From contig NZ_NPJZ01000001.1 of the NCBI RefSeq assembly GCF_002245895.1, forward strand, positions 3,942,501 through 4,006,500: a DNA stretch of 64,000 nt, in the 5' to 3' direction. The number at the start of each line of letters is the position of its first letter. Position 1 is the stretch's first letter. This document shows positions 17,251 to 25,068 of this stretch, one piece after another. Origin of the DNA: Rhodococcus sp. OK302 (GTDB taxonomy: Bacteria; Actinomycetota; Actinomycetes; Mycobacteriales; Mycobacteriaceae). The notes beneath the pieces were generated by a model. That model worked only from the letters and a program-made list of their open reading frames with translations. It searched no databases and was not told the origin of the DNA. A program made the translations under genes and the position numbers.

Positions 17251-17916
17251 CTACGTGTCCGAGCCTATGACTGCGACGCGCTTCGCCATCTCGATAGAGA
17301 GGGTGAATGTGCTGTCGGGGTCGAGGTAGAGCACCTTGGTGGCTTCCGCATGGGCGCGAATGCCTGGATCGGAACTCGCCTGAGCTGCATCGAGGATTGC
17401 TAGGACGGGTTCTCCCAGTCCCACCATCGCACGGCTCAGACTCAGCTGCAGATCGTGGTCACCCCGTCCGAGTTCGGTAGCAAGATCGGCCGCGACGGTT
17501 GCCTCGTCGCCGGGCGGCACCAGCGCCACTGCCGTCCGCCACGCGGTGCGCGCGATCTCGTCATGCACGTCGTGTAGCAGTGCAGCTACGGCGGGCCACG
17601 CGTGCCGATCCCCGATCTTGGACAGGGTGTGCAGCGCCTGACTGCGAGCCTGCACGGTGCCGGACTCTAGCTCTTGGACCAGTCTGGGCACCGTGCTCTC
17701 GGCCGGCAGGCGGCACAATGCCCAGGTCAGCATGTCTCGGACGAAGAAATCCGGTTCGACGGCGCACCGATCGACGAGTGAGTCCGTGAAGTTGGGATCG
17801 GGGTCCGTGCCGGCAGAGAGTGCTGCCCGTAGCCGAGCGGACGAGTCGGCTGCGGACAGTGCGTCGACGAGGTGGGCATGCAGCCCGCCATGGTTGGTTG
17901 TGTTGATGACAACCAC
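17251..17916 (-). CDS. HEAT-repeat protein
   Basis: 221 residues, almost wholly HEAT-type helical pairs (VRDMLTWALCRLPAEST; ARSQALHTLSKIGDRHAW; ARTAWRTAVALVP). No catalytic motif is visible. It is transcribed just ahead of the MerR-HEAT regulator and is likely its partner or co-regulator. The start is uncertain. The GTG listed overlaps a very strong AAGGAGG at 17916-17922, leaving no spacing. The codon with ideal spacing to that site is an ATC at 17905-17907, so a rare ATC start is possible. Confidence 0.8.
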   Translation of the reverse strand: MVVINTTNHGGLHAHLVDALSAADSSARLRAALSAGTDPDPNFTDSLVDRCAVEPDFFVRDMLTWALCRLPAESTVPRLVQELESGTVQARSQALHTLSKIGDRHAWPAVAALLHDVHDEIARTAWRTAVALVPPGDEATVAADLATELGRGDHDLQLSLSRAMVGLGEPVLAILDAAQASSDPGIRAHAEATKVLYLDPDSTFTLSIEMAKRVAVIGSDT

Positions 17917-17969
17917 CTCCTTCGTCGACCATTGGAATCCTTGTCACCGTGTCAAGGTCAAGGCTGCGC

Positions 17970-18611
17970 TCACTTTCGCCAAAACAGATGGTGGTGTACG
18001 CCGCTGGGGCTGGGGATGACCTCGAGGTTGAACCGATCGAGCAGTTCGTCGGGTGAGTCCCAGAGTTTCAGTCCGGACCCGAACGCGATCGGTGAGACCG
18101 CCACATGCATGGTGTCGACAAGATCAGCGTCGAGGAACTCCCGGATGGTGCTCACCCCGCCGCCGAGTCGAACGTCCTTGCCTTGCGCGGCCTCTCGCGC
18201 CTGTTTCAGGATTGTTGCCGGGTCGCCGTCGACGAAGTGGAACGTGGTGTCGGTGAGCGTGAACGAAGGACGCGTGTGGTGAGTCATGACAAATACCGGA
18301 GTACGAAATGGAGGTTCGTCGCCCCACCACCCGAGCCACTCATGGTTCTCCCAGGGGCCGCGTTGGGGACCGAACTTGTTGCGGCCCATAATCTCGGCGC
18401 CGATGTTGCGGTCGTAATCTCGCGTGAAGTAGTCGTCGAGGCCTCGGCTGCCACCGGGATCGGTGCGCATCGGCCAGCTGGCCGTGGCGCCGGCCCAAGC
18501 GAACATCTCGCCATGATCGAGTCCGAACGGACTCTCGAAGCTTTGGTCGGGTCCGGCAGCGATTCCGTCGCTCGAGATGTTGAAGTTCTGGACTCGCAGT
18601 AGCTGGCTCAT
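17970..18611 (-). CDS. Dihydrofolate reductase family protein (RibD C-terminal-like)
   Basis: 213 residues from ATG at 18611 (MSQLLRVQ). The RibD C-terminal/DHFR-like fold is recognisable from GAEIMGRNKFG, then PVFVMTHHTRP and KDVRLGGGVSTIREFL, which forms the NADPH pyrophosphate loop. This family includes many uncharacterised NADPH reductases, and true folate activity is not implied. It is the upstream member of a minus-strand series with the HEAT genes, but 53 bases separate them. It is divergent from the acetyltransferase gene. Confidence 0.85.
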   Translation of the reverse strand: MSQLLRVQNFNISSDGIAAGPDQSFESPFGLDHGEMFAWAGATASWPMRTDPGGSRGLDDYFTRDYDRNIGAEIMGRNKFGPQRGPWENHEWLGWWGDEPPFRTPVFVMTHHTRPSFTLTDTTFHFVDGDPATILKQAREAAQGKDVRLGGGVSTIREFLDADLVDTMHVAVSPIAFGSGLKLWDSPDELLDRFNLEVIPSPSGVHHHLFWRK

Positions 18612-18814
18612 TTTGTTCTCCGTCAGTGTCAATGATGATGGTCCTGAGGTTGAGACTCGGTGGGGATGCAAAACTCATCGGCATCGGTCCGAATTCCGAA
18701 CCCTTGCCGCCGTTGCCGAATCGAGAGGTATGCACCGGTGCCGATATCGCTCATGAGACAGTATCGGCCAATTTTCATGACACCGGCCGATGGGCGTTGT
18801 GCGATTATTGGCGC

Positions 18815-19381
18815 ATGGGGGAAGAATTGAGTCGGCTCACGCGTGGTGAGTGGTATCTCGACGACGACGAATTGCGCGAGCAGCGTCGAGATTGCTGGCG
18901 ACAGCTCGATATATTCAACGCCGCATCCGCCGACGATGACAATGCACGTTCCAAGGCGTTGGCGCGGCTTCTCGGCAAAGTAGGTAGAGGCACCGTAATT
19001 GTCCCGCGGTTTCAGTGCAGCTACGGATACAACACCCGGCTCGGAGACGATGTCTTCGTCAATGCCAACGCGTTCTTTATGGACGACGCGGTCATCAGTA
19101 TCGGGAATCACAGCAGGATCGGACCGGGCGCACAGTTGATGACCGCTCTGCATCCCGTCGATGACCACCACCGCCGCCGAGAGGGATGGGAACGCGCGCA
19201 CGCGATCACGATAGAAGACAACGTGTGGCTGGGCGCTGCGGTAACCGTCGGAGCTGGGGTCACTATCGGCCGTAATTCGGTCATCGGCGCTGGAAGCGTC
19301 GTTCTGCATGACATTCCTGATCACGTCGTCGCAGCGGGATCGCCGGCAAGGGTCATCCGAAACACTCCCACCGAACCATGA
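18815..19381 (+). CDS. Sugar O-acetyltransferase, maltose/galactoside acetyltransferase family
   Basis: 188 residues from ATG at 18815. An upstream extension to 18626 lacks homology-like content. An N-terminal Mac domain (SRLTRGEWYLDDDELREQR) is followed by left-handed beta-helix hexapeptide repeats (VIVPRFQCSYGYNTRLGDD; ITIEDNVWLGAAVTVGAGV). The catalytic His is in TALHP near residue 114. The family transfers acetyl from acetyl-CoA to sugar hydroxyls. The physiological acceptor is unknown. Monocistronic. Confidence 0.9.
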   Translation: MGEELSRLTRGEWYLDDDELREQRRDCWRQLDIFNAASADDDNARSKALARLLGKVGRGTVIVPRFQCSYGYNTRLGDDVFVNANAFFMDDAVISIGNHSRIGPGAQLMTALHPVDDHHRRREGWERAHAITIEDNVWLGAAVTVGAGVTIGRNSVIGAGSVVLHDIPDHVVAAGSPARVIRNTPTEP

Positions 19382-19582
19382 ACCGCTGGCGTGGGATTCG
19401 GAGGTCGAAACCGCGAGACCGCGGAGGGCTCAGTGAGTTCGTTATGGCCAGGAATCGCACCCCGACGCGATCGTCAAGGTTGTGGATCTTACCGCTGCGT
19501 GGCGGTGTTCTGCTGTCGCTGCGTGACGGTGTGAGCTAGGGCGGTTTTCGGGATCGTGTAGATCGGCGTTTTCGCGCATGGG

Positions 19583-20086
19583 TTAGCCGGCGCGTCGGGC
19601 TAGTAGGTCAGGGTTGACCACTCGCGCGGCTTGGGCCAGCGCGATGACGAGTAGTCCGTAGATCCACACCGAGTACGCCCCGGGGCTGTGGGTGACTACG
19701 GTGACGCGGGGGTCGTCCTTGGTCCAGTAGGTACAGCGCACGCCGGCAGGGAACAGCTCGTACTCGTGGGACCAGGCGATATTGGGATGAAACCTGCTCA
19801 CCAGGTTTGGGTTTGGTGGTGGGAGCTGGTCGGAGGGGAAGCCGTCCGGCACGTTCCCGTCGCGCAGGGAGCAGGTATAGCCGGGGTAGTCGTTGTAGTC
19901 GTCGATGCCGGCGAACCCGAGGAAGGCGATCGATCCACAGATCGACAGCAGCACGGAGGTTGCAGCCGCAGACCTGCGTGTGTTTCGACCAGTGGCACTG
20001 AAGGACAGCCAGGTAATTGCGCCCAGTAGCGCAAGCGCCAGCCCGGCCGGGGACAGGAGCGGAGCGAGGAATGCCTCCACGGACAC
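19583..20086 (-). CDS. Membrane protein with extracytoplasmic loop, unknown function
   Basis: 167 residues. Transmembrane helices are predicted at about 10-30, 40-60 and 135-155, separated by a roughly 70-residue polar loop rich in Pro, Tyr and Trp. The loop has two Cys (YTCSLRDG; VRCTYW) that could form a disulphide outside the membrane. The loop/TM pattern is common in small mycolata envelope proteins, and I do not recognise a named family. The 200 bases downstream contain no gene that I can support. Confidence 0.65.
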   Translation of the reverse strand: MSVEAFLAPLLSPAGLALALLGAITWLSFSATGRNTRRSAAATSVLLSICGSIAFLGFAGIDDYNDYPGYTCSLRDGNVPDGFPSDQLPPPNPNLVSRFHPNIAWSHEYELFPAGVRCTYWTKDDPRVTVVTHSPGAYSVWIYGLLVIALAQAARVVNPDLLARRAG

Positions 20087-20200
20087 CTCCCACCCAGCGT
20101 CGGTTGTTCTTTGGTGCGAGGGTAGTCATCAGTGATGGAGGCGTGGGAGTGGGGCCGCCCGCGAGGAGGATCCTTGGCTTCCGGTGCTCGTTTCTGACAT

Positions 20201-20707
20201 TCAGGTTTCAGGAGTGTTGTGCACGACCAGCTTGTCGATCTGTTCGCGGAGGATATCGCCGTGACCTGCGTGCCTGGCGAGCTCTTGGATCATGAGAAGC
20301 AGTGTCCATCGCATGCTGACGGTTCCCTCGCGGGGAGTGTCCATGGTGTCGTCGAGGTCGAAGCGGGACACGATCTCACGTGATCGTTGGCTTGCGCGCT
20401 CGAATTCGGCGATGACGTCTGACAGTGACTCGTCGTCGGTGACGGTGAAGGTGCCCTCGTCGCGGCGCGAGTATCCATCGCATTCGGATTCACCGAGTCC
20501 CGCCCAGAACCGCTGGAACCAAATCCGTTCCGCGGCAGCGGCATGCTTGATCAAGGAGATCGGTGTCGTCAGAGATGCAACGAGCCGTCGGCGAGCGTCG
20601 GCATCGGAGAGGCCGCGTGCGGTCTCGATCAGTGTTTGGCGGTTGCGGTCGAGCATGTTCTCGATGATCGACCGTTCCGTGCCGGTGGTAATTATGTTGG
20701 TGGACAT
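20201..20707 (-). CDS. DinB/DUF664 family protein
   Basis: 168 residues. A four-helix-bundle DinB-like protein: the N-terminal helix starts ERSIIENMLDRNRQTLIE, a metal-ligand-type His lies in LIKHAAAAERIWFQR, and the C-terminal signature is QELARHAGHGDILREQID. The spaced His residues would form the family's metal site. Actinobacterial members include mycothiol-dependent transferases and many of unknown role. A detoxification function is plausible but inferred. Its gene is followed by intergenic DNA and convergent with nothing nearby. Confidence 0.85.
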   Translation of the reverse strand: MSTNIITTGTERSIIENMLDRNRQTLIETARGLSDADARRRLVASLTTPISLIKHAAAAERIWFQRFWAGLGESECDGYSRRDEGTFTVTDDESLSDVIAEFERASQRSREIVSRFDLDDTMDTPREGTVSMRWTLLLMIQELARHAGHGDILREQIDKLVVHNTPET

Positions 20708-20713
20708 AAGTTT

Positions 20714-20953
20714 TCACTCGATTCTGTAGTTTGGTTGCTTAAGGGCCGTTCGCTGTTTCGGTCGGGCGGGGTTACGTAAAACGGCAATCCAAGGCAGCGA
20801 ACCTTCTGGCGCCGAGAAACGGGCCGGGGGATAGGGGGAATGCGATCCGCTTGCCGTCGGGGACTGTGCGCTTGGAAGTGCCGCAAGAAGGGCCAGCGTC
20901 AACACCGCGGCCGAGGCAGTCAGGAACTTCTGCCTCCGCGCAGCGTATCGCAT
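20714..20953 (-). CDS. Possible small secreted peptide
   Basis: 79 residues from ATG at 20953. The N-terminus has a basic stretch (RYAARRQK) and a hydrophobic core (LTASAAVLTLALLAALP) followed by small residues, which looks like a signal peptide. The rest is Pro/Ser-rich with no motif. There is no obvious ribosome binding site and it ends six bases before the DinB gene. It could be spurious. Confidence 0.3.
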   Translation of the reverse strand: MRYAARRQKFLTASAAVLTLALLAALPSAQSPTASGSHSPYPPARFSAPEGSLPWIAVLRNPARPKQRTALKQPNYRIE

Positions 20954-21112
20954 AGCGCAATTTCGGGACAGGAATCCTCGGCTCGAACGGCGCCGGGTAT
21001 CCGAAGTGATCGCAAGTCGGCCGGGACCCAAATTCGGACAAACCTGCCATTGCGGCGCCAATGTCGTAACGTGATATGAGTCACCACTTCTACCGATTGG
21101 TTGGAGAGGTCT

Positions 21113-21400
21113 ATGTCAACCACAGAAATGCTCGAACTCAGGCGCACCATCGACAACCTCCGGCACTGCGTCGCGTCGCTGCAGTCGTTGTACGGCGACG
21201 CACCGGCAGTACGCAGGTTGGTCAACGATGTGGAGCGGCTCGAGATCGATTACGTCGACCTCGAGGTATCGCCCCCGCACCTGACGCATCACAGACCCGT
21301 CGAGCGGATTCAAGTGCCCGACACCCCGTACGACGCGTCGATGTGGCAAGGCGCCGACGACGAGGGCGTAGGTGGCCACCCGGCAGATCACGACACATGA
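21113..21400 (+). CDS. Small conserved protein of the succinate dehydrogenase locus
   Basis: 95 residues, ATG at 21113 with GGAGAGG upstream. The first half is helical and charged (LELRRTIDNLRHCVASLQSLYGDAPAVRRLVNDVERL) and the rest is polar. Position and size match M. tuberculosis Rv0250c, which precedes the Sdh1 genes Rv0249c-Rv0247c. The stop overlaps the next start (ATGA). The function is unknown. The helical front could mediate assembly or regulation of the complex, which is inference from context only. Confidence 0.8.
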   Translation: MSTTEMLELRRTIDNLRHCVASLQSLYGDAPAVRRLVNDVERLEIDYVDLEVSPPHLTHHRPVERIQVPDTPYDASMWQGADDEGVGGHPADHDT

Positions 21401-22215
21401 GTGCGCCGCCCGTCGATGCCGACGGAGTGGGCGCGCCCTCGCGTGCGCAGATTGCTGCGCGCACGCTGCGAACCGATCGGTGGTGGCAGGCTCCGCTGCT
21501 GACCGTGCTGGGCTTGTCCGTGTTCGTCGTCTACGCGACGATCCGTGCCTTCGTCCGAACTGCGTACTGGGTCGAGGATTATCACTATCTGACCCCGTTC
21601 TACTCACCATGTCTGAGTGATTCGTGCGCGCCCGGTGCCAGCGATTTCGGCACACCTATTGGCGAATTGCCGATGTGGATCCCGCTTGGATTTCTGGTAC
21701 TGCCGTTCCTGCTGGGATTCCGGCTGACCTGCTACTACTACCGCAAGGCCTACTACCGGTCCGTCTGGCTTTCGCCGCCGGCATGCGCTGTCGCGGAACC
21801 GCATCGCAGGTACTCGGGTGAAACTCGACTTCCGCTGATCATCCAGAACTCGCATCGGTACTTCTTCTATGCCGCACTTCTTGTGTCGATGATCAATACC
21901 TACGACGCGATTCGCGCATTTCGCGGCGCCGACGGTGGTTTCGGGATCGGGCTCGGCACACTGATCCTTGTGGTCAATGTCTGCTTGCTGTGGGCATATA
22001 CGGTCTCGTGCCATTCATGTCGGCACGTCACGGGTGGGCGGCTCACCCACTTCTCGAAACACCCGGTCCGCTACTGGCTGTGGACGCAGGTGAGCAAGCT
22101 CAACACCCGACACATGCAACTGGCCTGGACCACGCTCGGCACGCTGATGATCACCGATTTCTACATCATGCTCGTGGCCAGCGGAACGGTGAACGACCTG
22201 CGTTTGTTCAATTGA
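21397..22215 (+). CDS. Succinate dehydrogenase membrane anchor, cytochrome b-type subunit (Sdh1)
   Basis: 272 residues, five or so transmembrane helices: about 32-52, 93-113, 150-168, 180-205 and 240-260. Candidate axial heme ligands are His residues in LIIQNSHRYFFY, VSCHSCRHVTGG and LNTRHMQLAW. This matches Rv0249c-type anchors rather than the short SdhC/SdhD pair, so one large subunit anchors the complex and handles quinone. An N-terminal soluble segment precedes the first helix. The start overlaps the upstream small gene and is followed by the flavoprotein subunit. Confidence 0.88.
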   Translation: MSAPPVDADGVGAPSRAQIAARTLRTDRWWQAPLLTVLGLSVFVVYATIRAFVRTAYWVEDYHYLTPFYSPCLSDSCAPGASDFGTPIGELPMWIPLGFLVLPFLLGFRLTCYYYRKAYYRSVWLSPPACAVAEPHRRYSGETRLPLIIQNSHRYFFYAALLVSMINTYDAIRAFRGADGGFGIGLGTLILVVNVCLLWAYTVSCHSCRHVTGGRLTHFSKHPVRYWLWTQVSKLNTRHMQLAWTTLGTLMITDFYIMLVASGTVNDLRLFN

Positions 22216-22239
22216 CCGCCGAACCCGGAGGGGGAGTAC

Positions 22240-24171
22240 ATGACCGAAGTCGAACGGCACAACTACGACGTCGTAGTGATCGGGGCGGGGGGAGCCGGGC
22301 TACGCGCGGTGATCGAGGCCAGAGAGCAAGGACTCTCCGTTGCCGTGGTCTGCAAGTCGCTGTTCGGCAAGGCCCACACCGTCATGGCCGAGGGCGGGTG
22401 CGCTGCCGCGATGGGCAACGCCAATGAGAAGGACACGTGGCAGACGCACTTCCAGGACACCATGCGCGGCGGCAAGTTCCTCAACAACTGGCGGATGGCG
22501 GAACTGCATGCGCGCGAAGCCCCGGATCGGGTGTGGGAACTGGAAACCTATGGCGCCCTGTTTGATCGGACTCCCGACGGCCGGATCAGTCAACGCAACT
22601 TCGGTGGTCACACGTATCCGCGGCTCGCCCATGTCGGTGACCGCACCGGACTCGAGATCATTCGGACGATGCAGCAGAAGATCGTCTCGCTGCAGCAGGA
22701 AGATTTCGCGGAGACCGGCGACTACGAGGCCCGCATCAAGATTTTTGCCGAATGCACCATCTCGGAACTGACGAAGGACGGCGACCGCATTTCCGGGGCC
22801 TTCGGATACTGGCGCGAGAGCGGACGCTGCGTGCTGTTCGAGGCCCCGGCCGTGGTGATGGCGACCGGCGGAATCGGCAAGTCGTTCAAGGTCACGTCCA
22901 ATTCCTGGGAGTACACCGGAGACGGTCACGCATTGGCCCTGCGCGCAGGTGCCAACTTGATCAACATGGAATTTGTCCAGTTCCACCCGACGGGCATGGT
23001 GTGGCCGCCGAGTGTCAAAGGCATCCTCGTGACGGAGGGCGTGCGCGGCGACGGTGGGGTGCTCAAGAACTCCGAGGGTGACCGCTTCATGTTCTCGTAT
23101 ATCCCACCGGTGTTCAAAGGCCAGTACGCGGAGACGGTAGAAGAAGCCGACCGCTGGTACGACGACCAGGAGAACAACCGCCGCACCCCCGATCTATTGC
23201 CCCGAGACGAGGTGGCGCGCGCCATCAACACCGAGGTCAAGGAGGGGCGCGAAACCCCGCACGGCGGGGTGTATCTCGACATCGCGTCCCGGATGCCGGC
23301 CGAGGAAATCAAGCGTCGCCTGCCGTCGATGTACCACCAGTTCAAGGAACTCGCGGACGTCGACATCACCAAGGAACAGATGGAAGTGGGCCCCACCTGC
23401 CATTACGTGATGGGTGGTATCGAGGTGGACCCTGACTCCGGGTCTTCGAACGTGCCGGGATTGTTCGCGGCCGGCGAGTGCTCCGGCGGAATGCACGGCT
23501 CCAACCGTCTGGGCGGAAATTCACTGTCCGACCTGCTGGTGTTCGGCCGCCGCGCCGGCCTCGGCGCTGCAACGTATGTGAAATCGCTGCCCGCACGCCC
23601 GGTGGTGGCTCCGGCCGACATCGATGCCGCGGCGCGAATGCTGCTCTCGCCGTTCGAGACTCAAGGAAGTCATGCTGCACTCGAGAATCCGTACACCCTG
23701 CATACCGAACTGCAGCAGACGATGAACGACTTGGTGGGCATTATTCGCACCGCCGCGGAAGTCGAGCGTGCGCTACGCACACTCGACGAGATCAAGGTCC
23801 GGATCGGTGCCGTGGTGGTGGAGGGACATCGGCAGTTCAATCCGGGATGGCACCTGGCGGTGGATCTGCGAAACATGGTGCTGGTCAGCGAATGTGTGGC
23901 GAAGGCCGCGTTACTGCGGACCGAAAGCCGGGGCGGGCACACCCGGGACGATCACCCGGCGATGCAGGCCCAGTGGCGCAACACCCTGTTGGTGTGCGCC
24001 ACAGTGGGGGATATGGCCGCGCATCCGGACGCCGCCGTGCCGGAGGTGCTGGTCACCGCCGAGCCTCAATCATCGATGCGACCAGACCTTTTGGCGCTCT
24101 TCGAGATCGACGAACTGGCCAAGTACTACACCGATGCCGAACTCGCCGACCATCCGGGAAGGAAAACCTGA
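22240..24171 (+). CDS. sdhA: Succinate dehydrogenase/fumarate reductase flavoprotein subunit
   Basis: 643 residues, GGAGGGGGAG upstream of ATG. The FAD dinucleotide-binding loop is GAGGAG (15-20). His46 in AHTVMAEGG is the expected covalent FAD attachment. The active-site region has QFHPTG and EGVRGDGG, and a late FAD-binding ENSLSDL-type loop reads GGNSLSDLLVFGRRAG. The enzyme oxidises succinate to fumarate in the cytoplasm and passes electrons to the iron-sulfur subunit encoded next. The sequence and gene order fit mycobacterial Sdh1 (Rv0248c-like). Fumarate reduction in reverse cannot be excluded. Confidence 0.95.
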   Translation: MTEVERHNYDVVVIGAGGAGLRAVIEAREQGLSVAVVCKSLFGKAHTVMAEGGCAAAMGNANEKDTWQTHFQDTMRGGKFLNNWRMAELHAREAPDRVWELETYGALFDRTPDGRISQRNFGGHTYPRLAHVGDRTGLEIIRTMQQKIVSLQQEDFAETGDYEARIKIFAECTISELTKDGDRISGAFGYWRESGRCVLFEAPAVVMATGGIGKSFKVTSNSWEYTGDGHALALRAGANLINMEFVQFHPTGMVWPPSVKGILVTEGVRGDGGVLKNSEGDRFMFSYIPPVFKGQYAETVEEADRWYDDQENNRRTPDLLPRDEVARAINTEVKEGRETPHGGVYLDIASRMPAEEIKRRLPSMYHQFKELADVDITKEQMEVGPTCHYVMGGIEVDPDSGSSNVPGLFAAGECSGGMHGSNRLGGNSLSDLLVFGRRAGLGAATYVKSLPARPVVAPADIDAAARMLLSPFETQGSHAALENPYTLHTELQQTMNDLVGIIRTAAEVERALRTLDEIKVRIGAVVVEGHRQFNPGWHLAVDLRNMVLVSECVAKAALLRTESRGGHTRDDHPAMQAQWRNTLLVCATVGDMAAHPDAAVPEVLVTAEPQSSMRPDLLALFEIDELAKYYTDAELADHPGRKT

Positions 24172-24172
24172 C

Positions 24173-24928
24173 ATGAGCTACGACGCGAAATTTCGGGTGT
24201 GGCGCGGCGATGCCGGCGGAGGTGAGCTCCAGGACTATTCGATACCGGTGAACGAGGGCGAAGTAGTGCTCGACATCATCCACCGCCTGCAGGCCACCCA
24301 GACCCCGGACCTGGCAGTGCGGTGGAACTGCAAGGCCGGCAAATGCGGATCGTGCTCGGCGGAAGTCAACGGTCGGCCACGCTTGATGTGCATGACGAGG
24401 ATGTCGACCTTCGACGAGGACGAGGTGGTGACGGTGACACCGATGCGGGCGTTCCCGGTCATCCGCGATCTGGTCACCGACGTCTCCTTCAATTACCGCA
24501 AGGCGCGTGAGATTCCGTCGTTCACACCGCCGTCCGGGTTGGCTCCGGGTGAATATCGGATGCAGCAGATCGACGTCGCACGCTCGCAGGAGTTTCGTAA
24601 GTGCATCGAGTGCTTTCTGTGTCAGAACACCTGTCACGTCGTGCGCGATCACGAGGACAATAAGGAAGCATTCTCCGGTCCGCGTTTTTTCATCCGCGTC
24701 GCCGAACTCGAGATGCATCCTCTCGATACGGCGGACCGCCGGGATGCTGCCCAGGACCAGTTCGGTCTCGGCCTGTGCAACATCACCAAATGCTGCACTG
24801 AAGTGTGCCCGGAAGGCATCAAGATCACCGACAACGCGATCATTCCGATGAAGGAACGGGTCGTGGATCGGCGCTACGACCCGGTGGTTTGGTTGGGCAA
24901 CAAGCTTTTTCGTCGTGGGGGTGACTGA
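24173..24928 (+). CDS. sdhB: Succinate dehydrogenase/fumarate reductase iron-sulfur subunit
   Basis: 251 residues from ATG at 24173, with GGGAAGG upstream and one base between the two genes. The N-terminal ferredoxin domain has Cys53, Cys58, Cys61 and Cys73 for the [2Fe-2S] centre. The C-terminal domain has Cys144/147/150/154 and a second group, Cys202, Cys207/208 and Cys212, for the [4Fe-4S] and [3Fe-4S] centres. It carries electrons from FAD to the membrane anchor. It is the last gene of the operon. A BlaI-like site belonging to the next operon begins 22 bases after the stop. Confidence 0.95.
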   Translation: MSYDAKFRVWRGDAGGGELQDYSIPVNEGEVVLDIIHRLQATQTPDLAVRWNCKAGKCGSCSAEVNGRPRLMCMTRMSTFDEDEVVTVTPMRAFPVIRDLVTDVSFNYRKAREIPSFTPPSGLAPGEYRMQQIDVARSQEFRKCIECFLCQNTCHVVRDHEDNKEAFSGPRFFIRVAELEMHPLDTADRRDAAQDQFGLGLCNITKCCTEVCPEGIKITDNAIIPMKERVVDRRYDPVVWLGNKLFRRGGD

Positions 24929-24950
24929 CTCCGTCGGGACGGCACCCATC

Positions 24951-24967
24951 TACTACTAAATGTAGTA
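24951..24967. promoter_or_regulatory. BlaI-like operator upstream of ABC transporter operon
   Basis: TACTACTAAATGTAGTA, a dyad of form TACTAC-N5-GTAGTA. It has exactly the same arms and spacing as the site in front of blaI at 56217-56233. It lies about 100 bases before the permease start. That makes it a candidate binding site for the BlaI repressor encoded 31 kb away. Confidence 0.6.
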
Positions 24968-24970
24968 ATG

Positions 24971-25042
24971 CGGATCACATCACATGTCGACATGTTGTCG
25001 ATATGATGCCAACATGGCGTCGACAAAAGTTGACGTGATCCG
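24971..25042. promoter_or_regulatory. Nested dyads in the ABC operon leader, candidate TetR operator
   Basis: Three concentric inverted repeats: CGGATCAC/GTGATCCG (24971-24978 and 25035-25042), GTCGAC at 24986-24991 and 25019-25024, and CATGTTG/CAACATG (24991-24997 and 25010-25016). The TetR encoded as the third gene of this operon is the natural candidate ligand. Confidence 0.4.
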
Positions 25043-25068
25043 TACCGATGACATGGGGGCCTCCCGGC

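Noticed and set aside
19382..19582. Possible insertion-sequence end
   Set aside because: Sequence looks unusual but no terminal inverted repeat, target duplication or transposase fragment can be shown.
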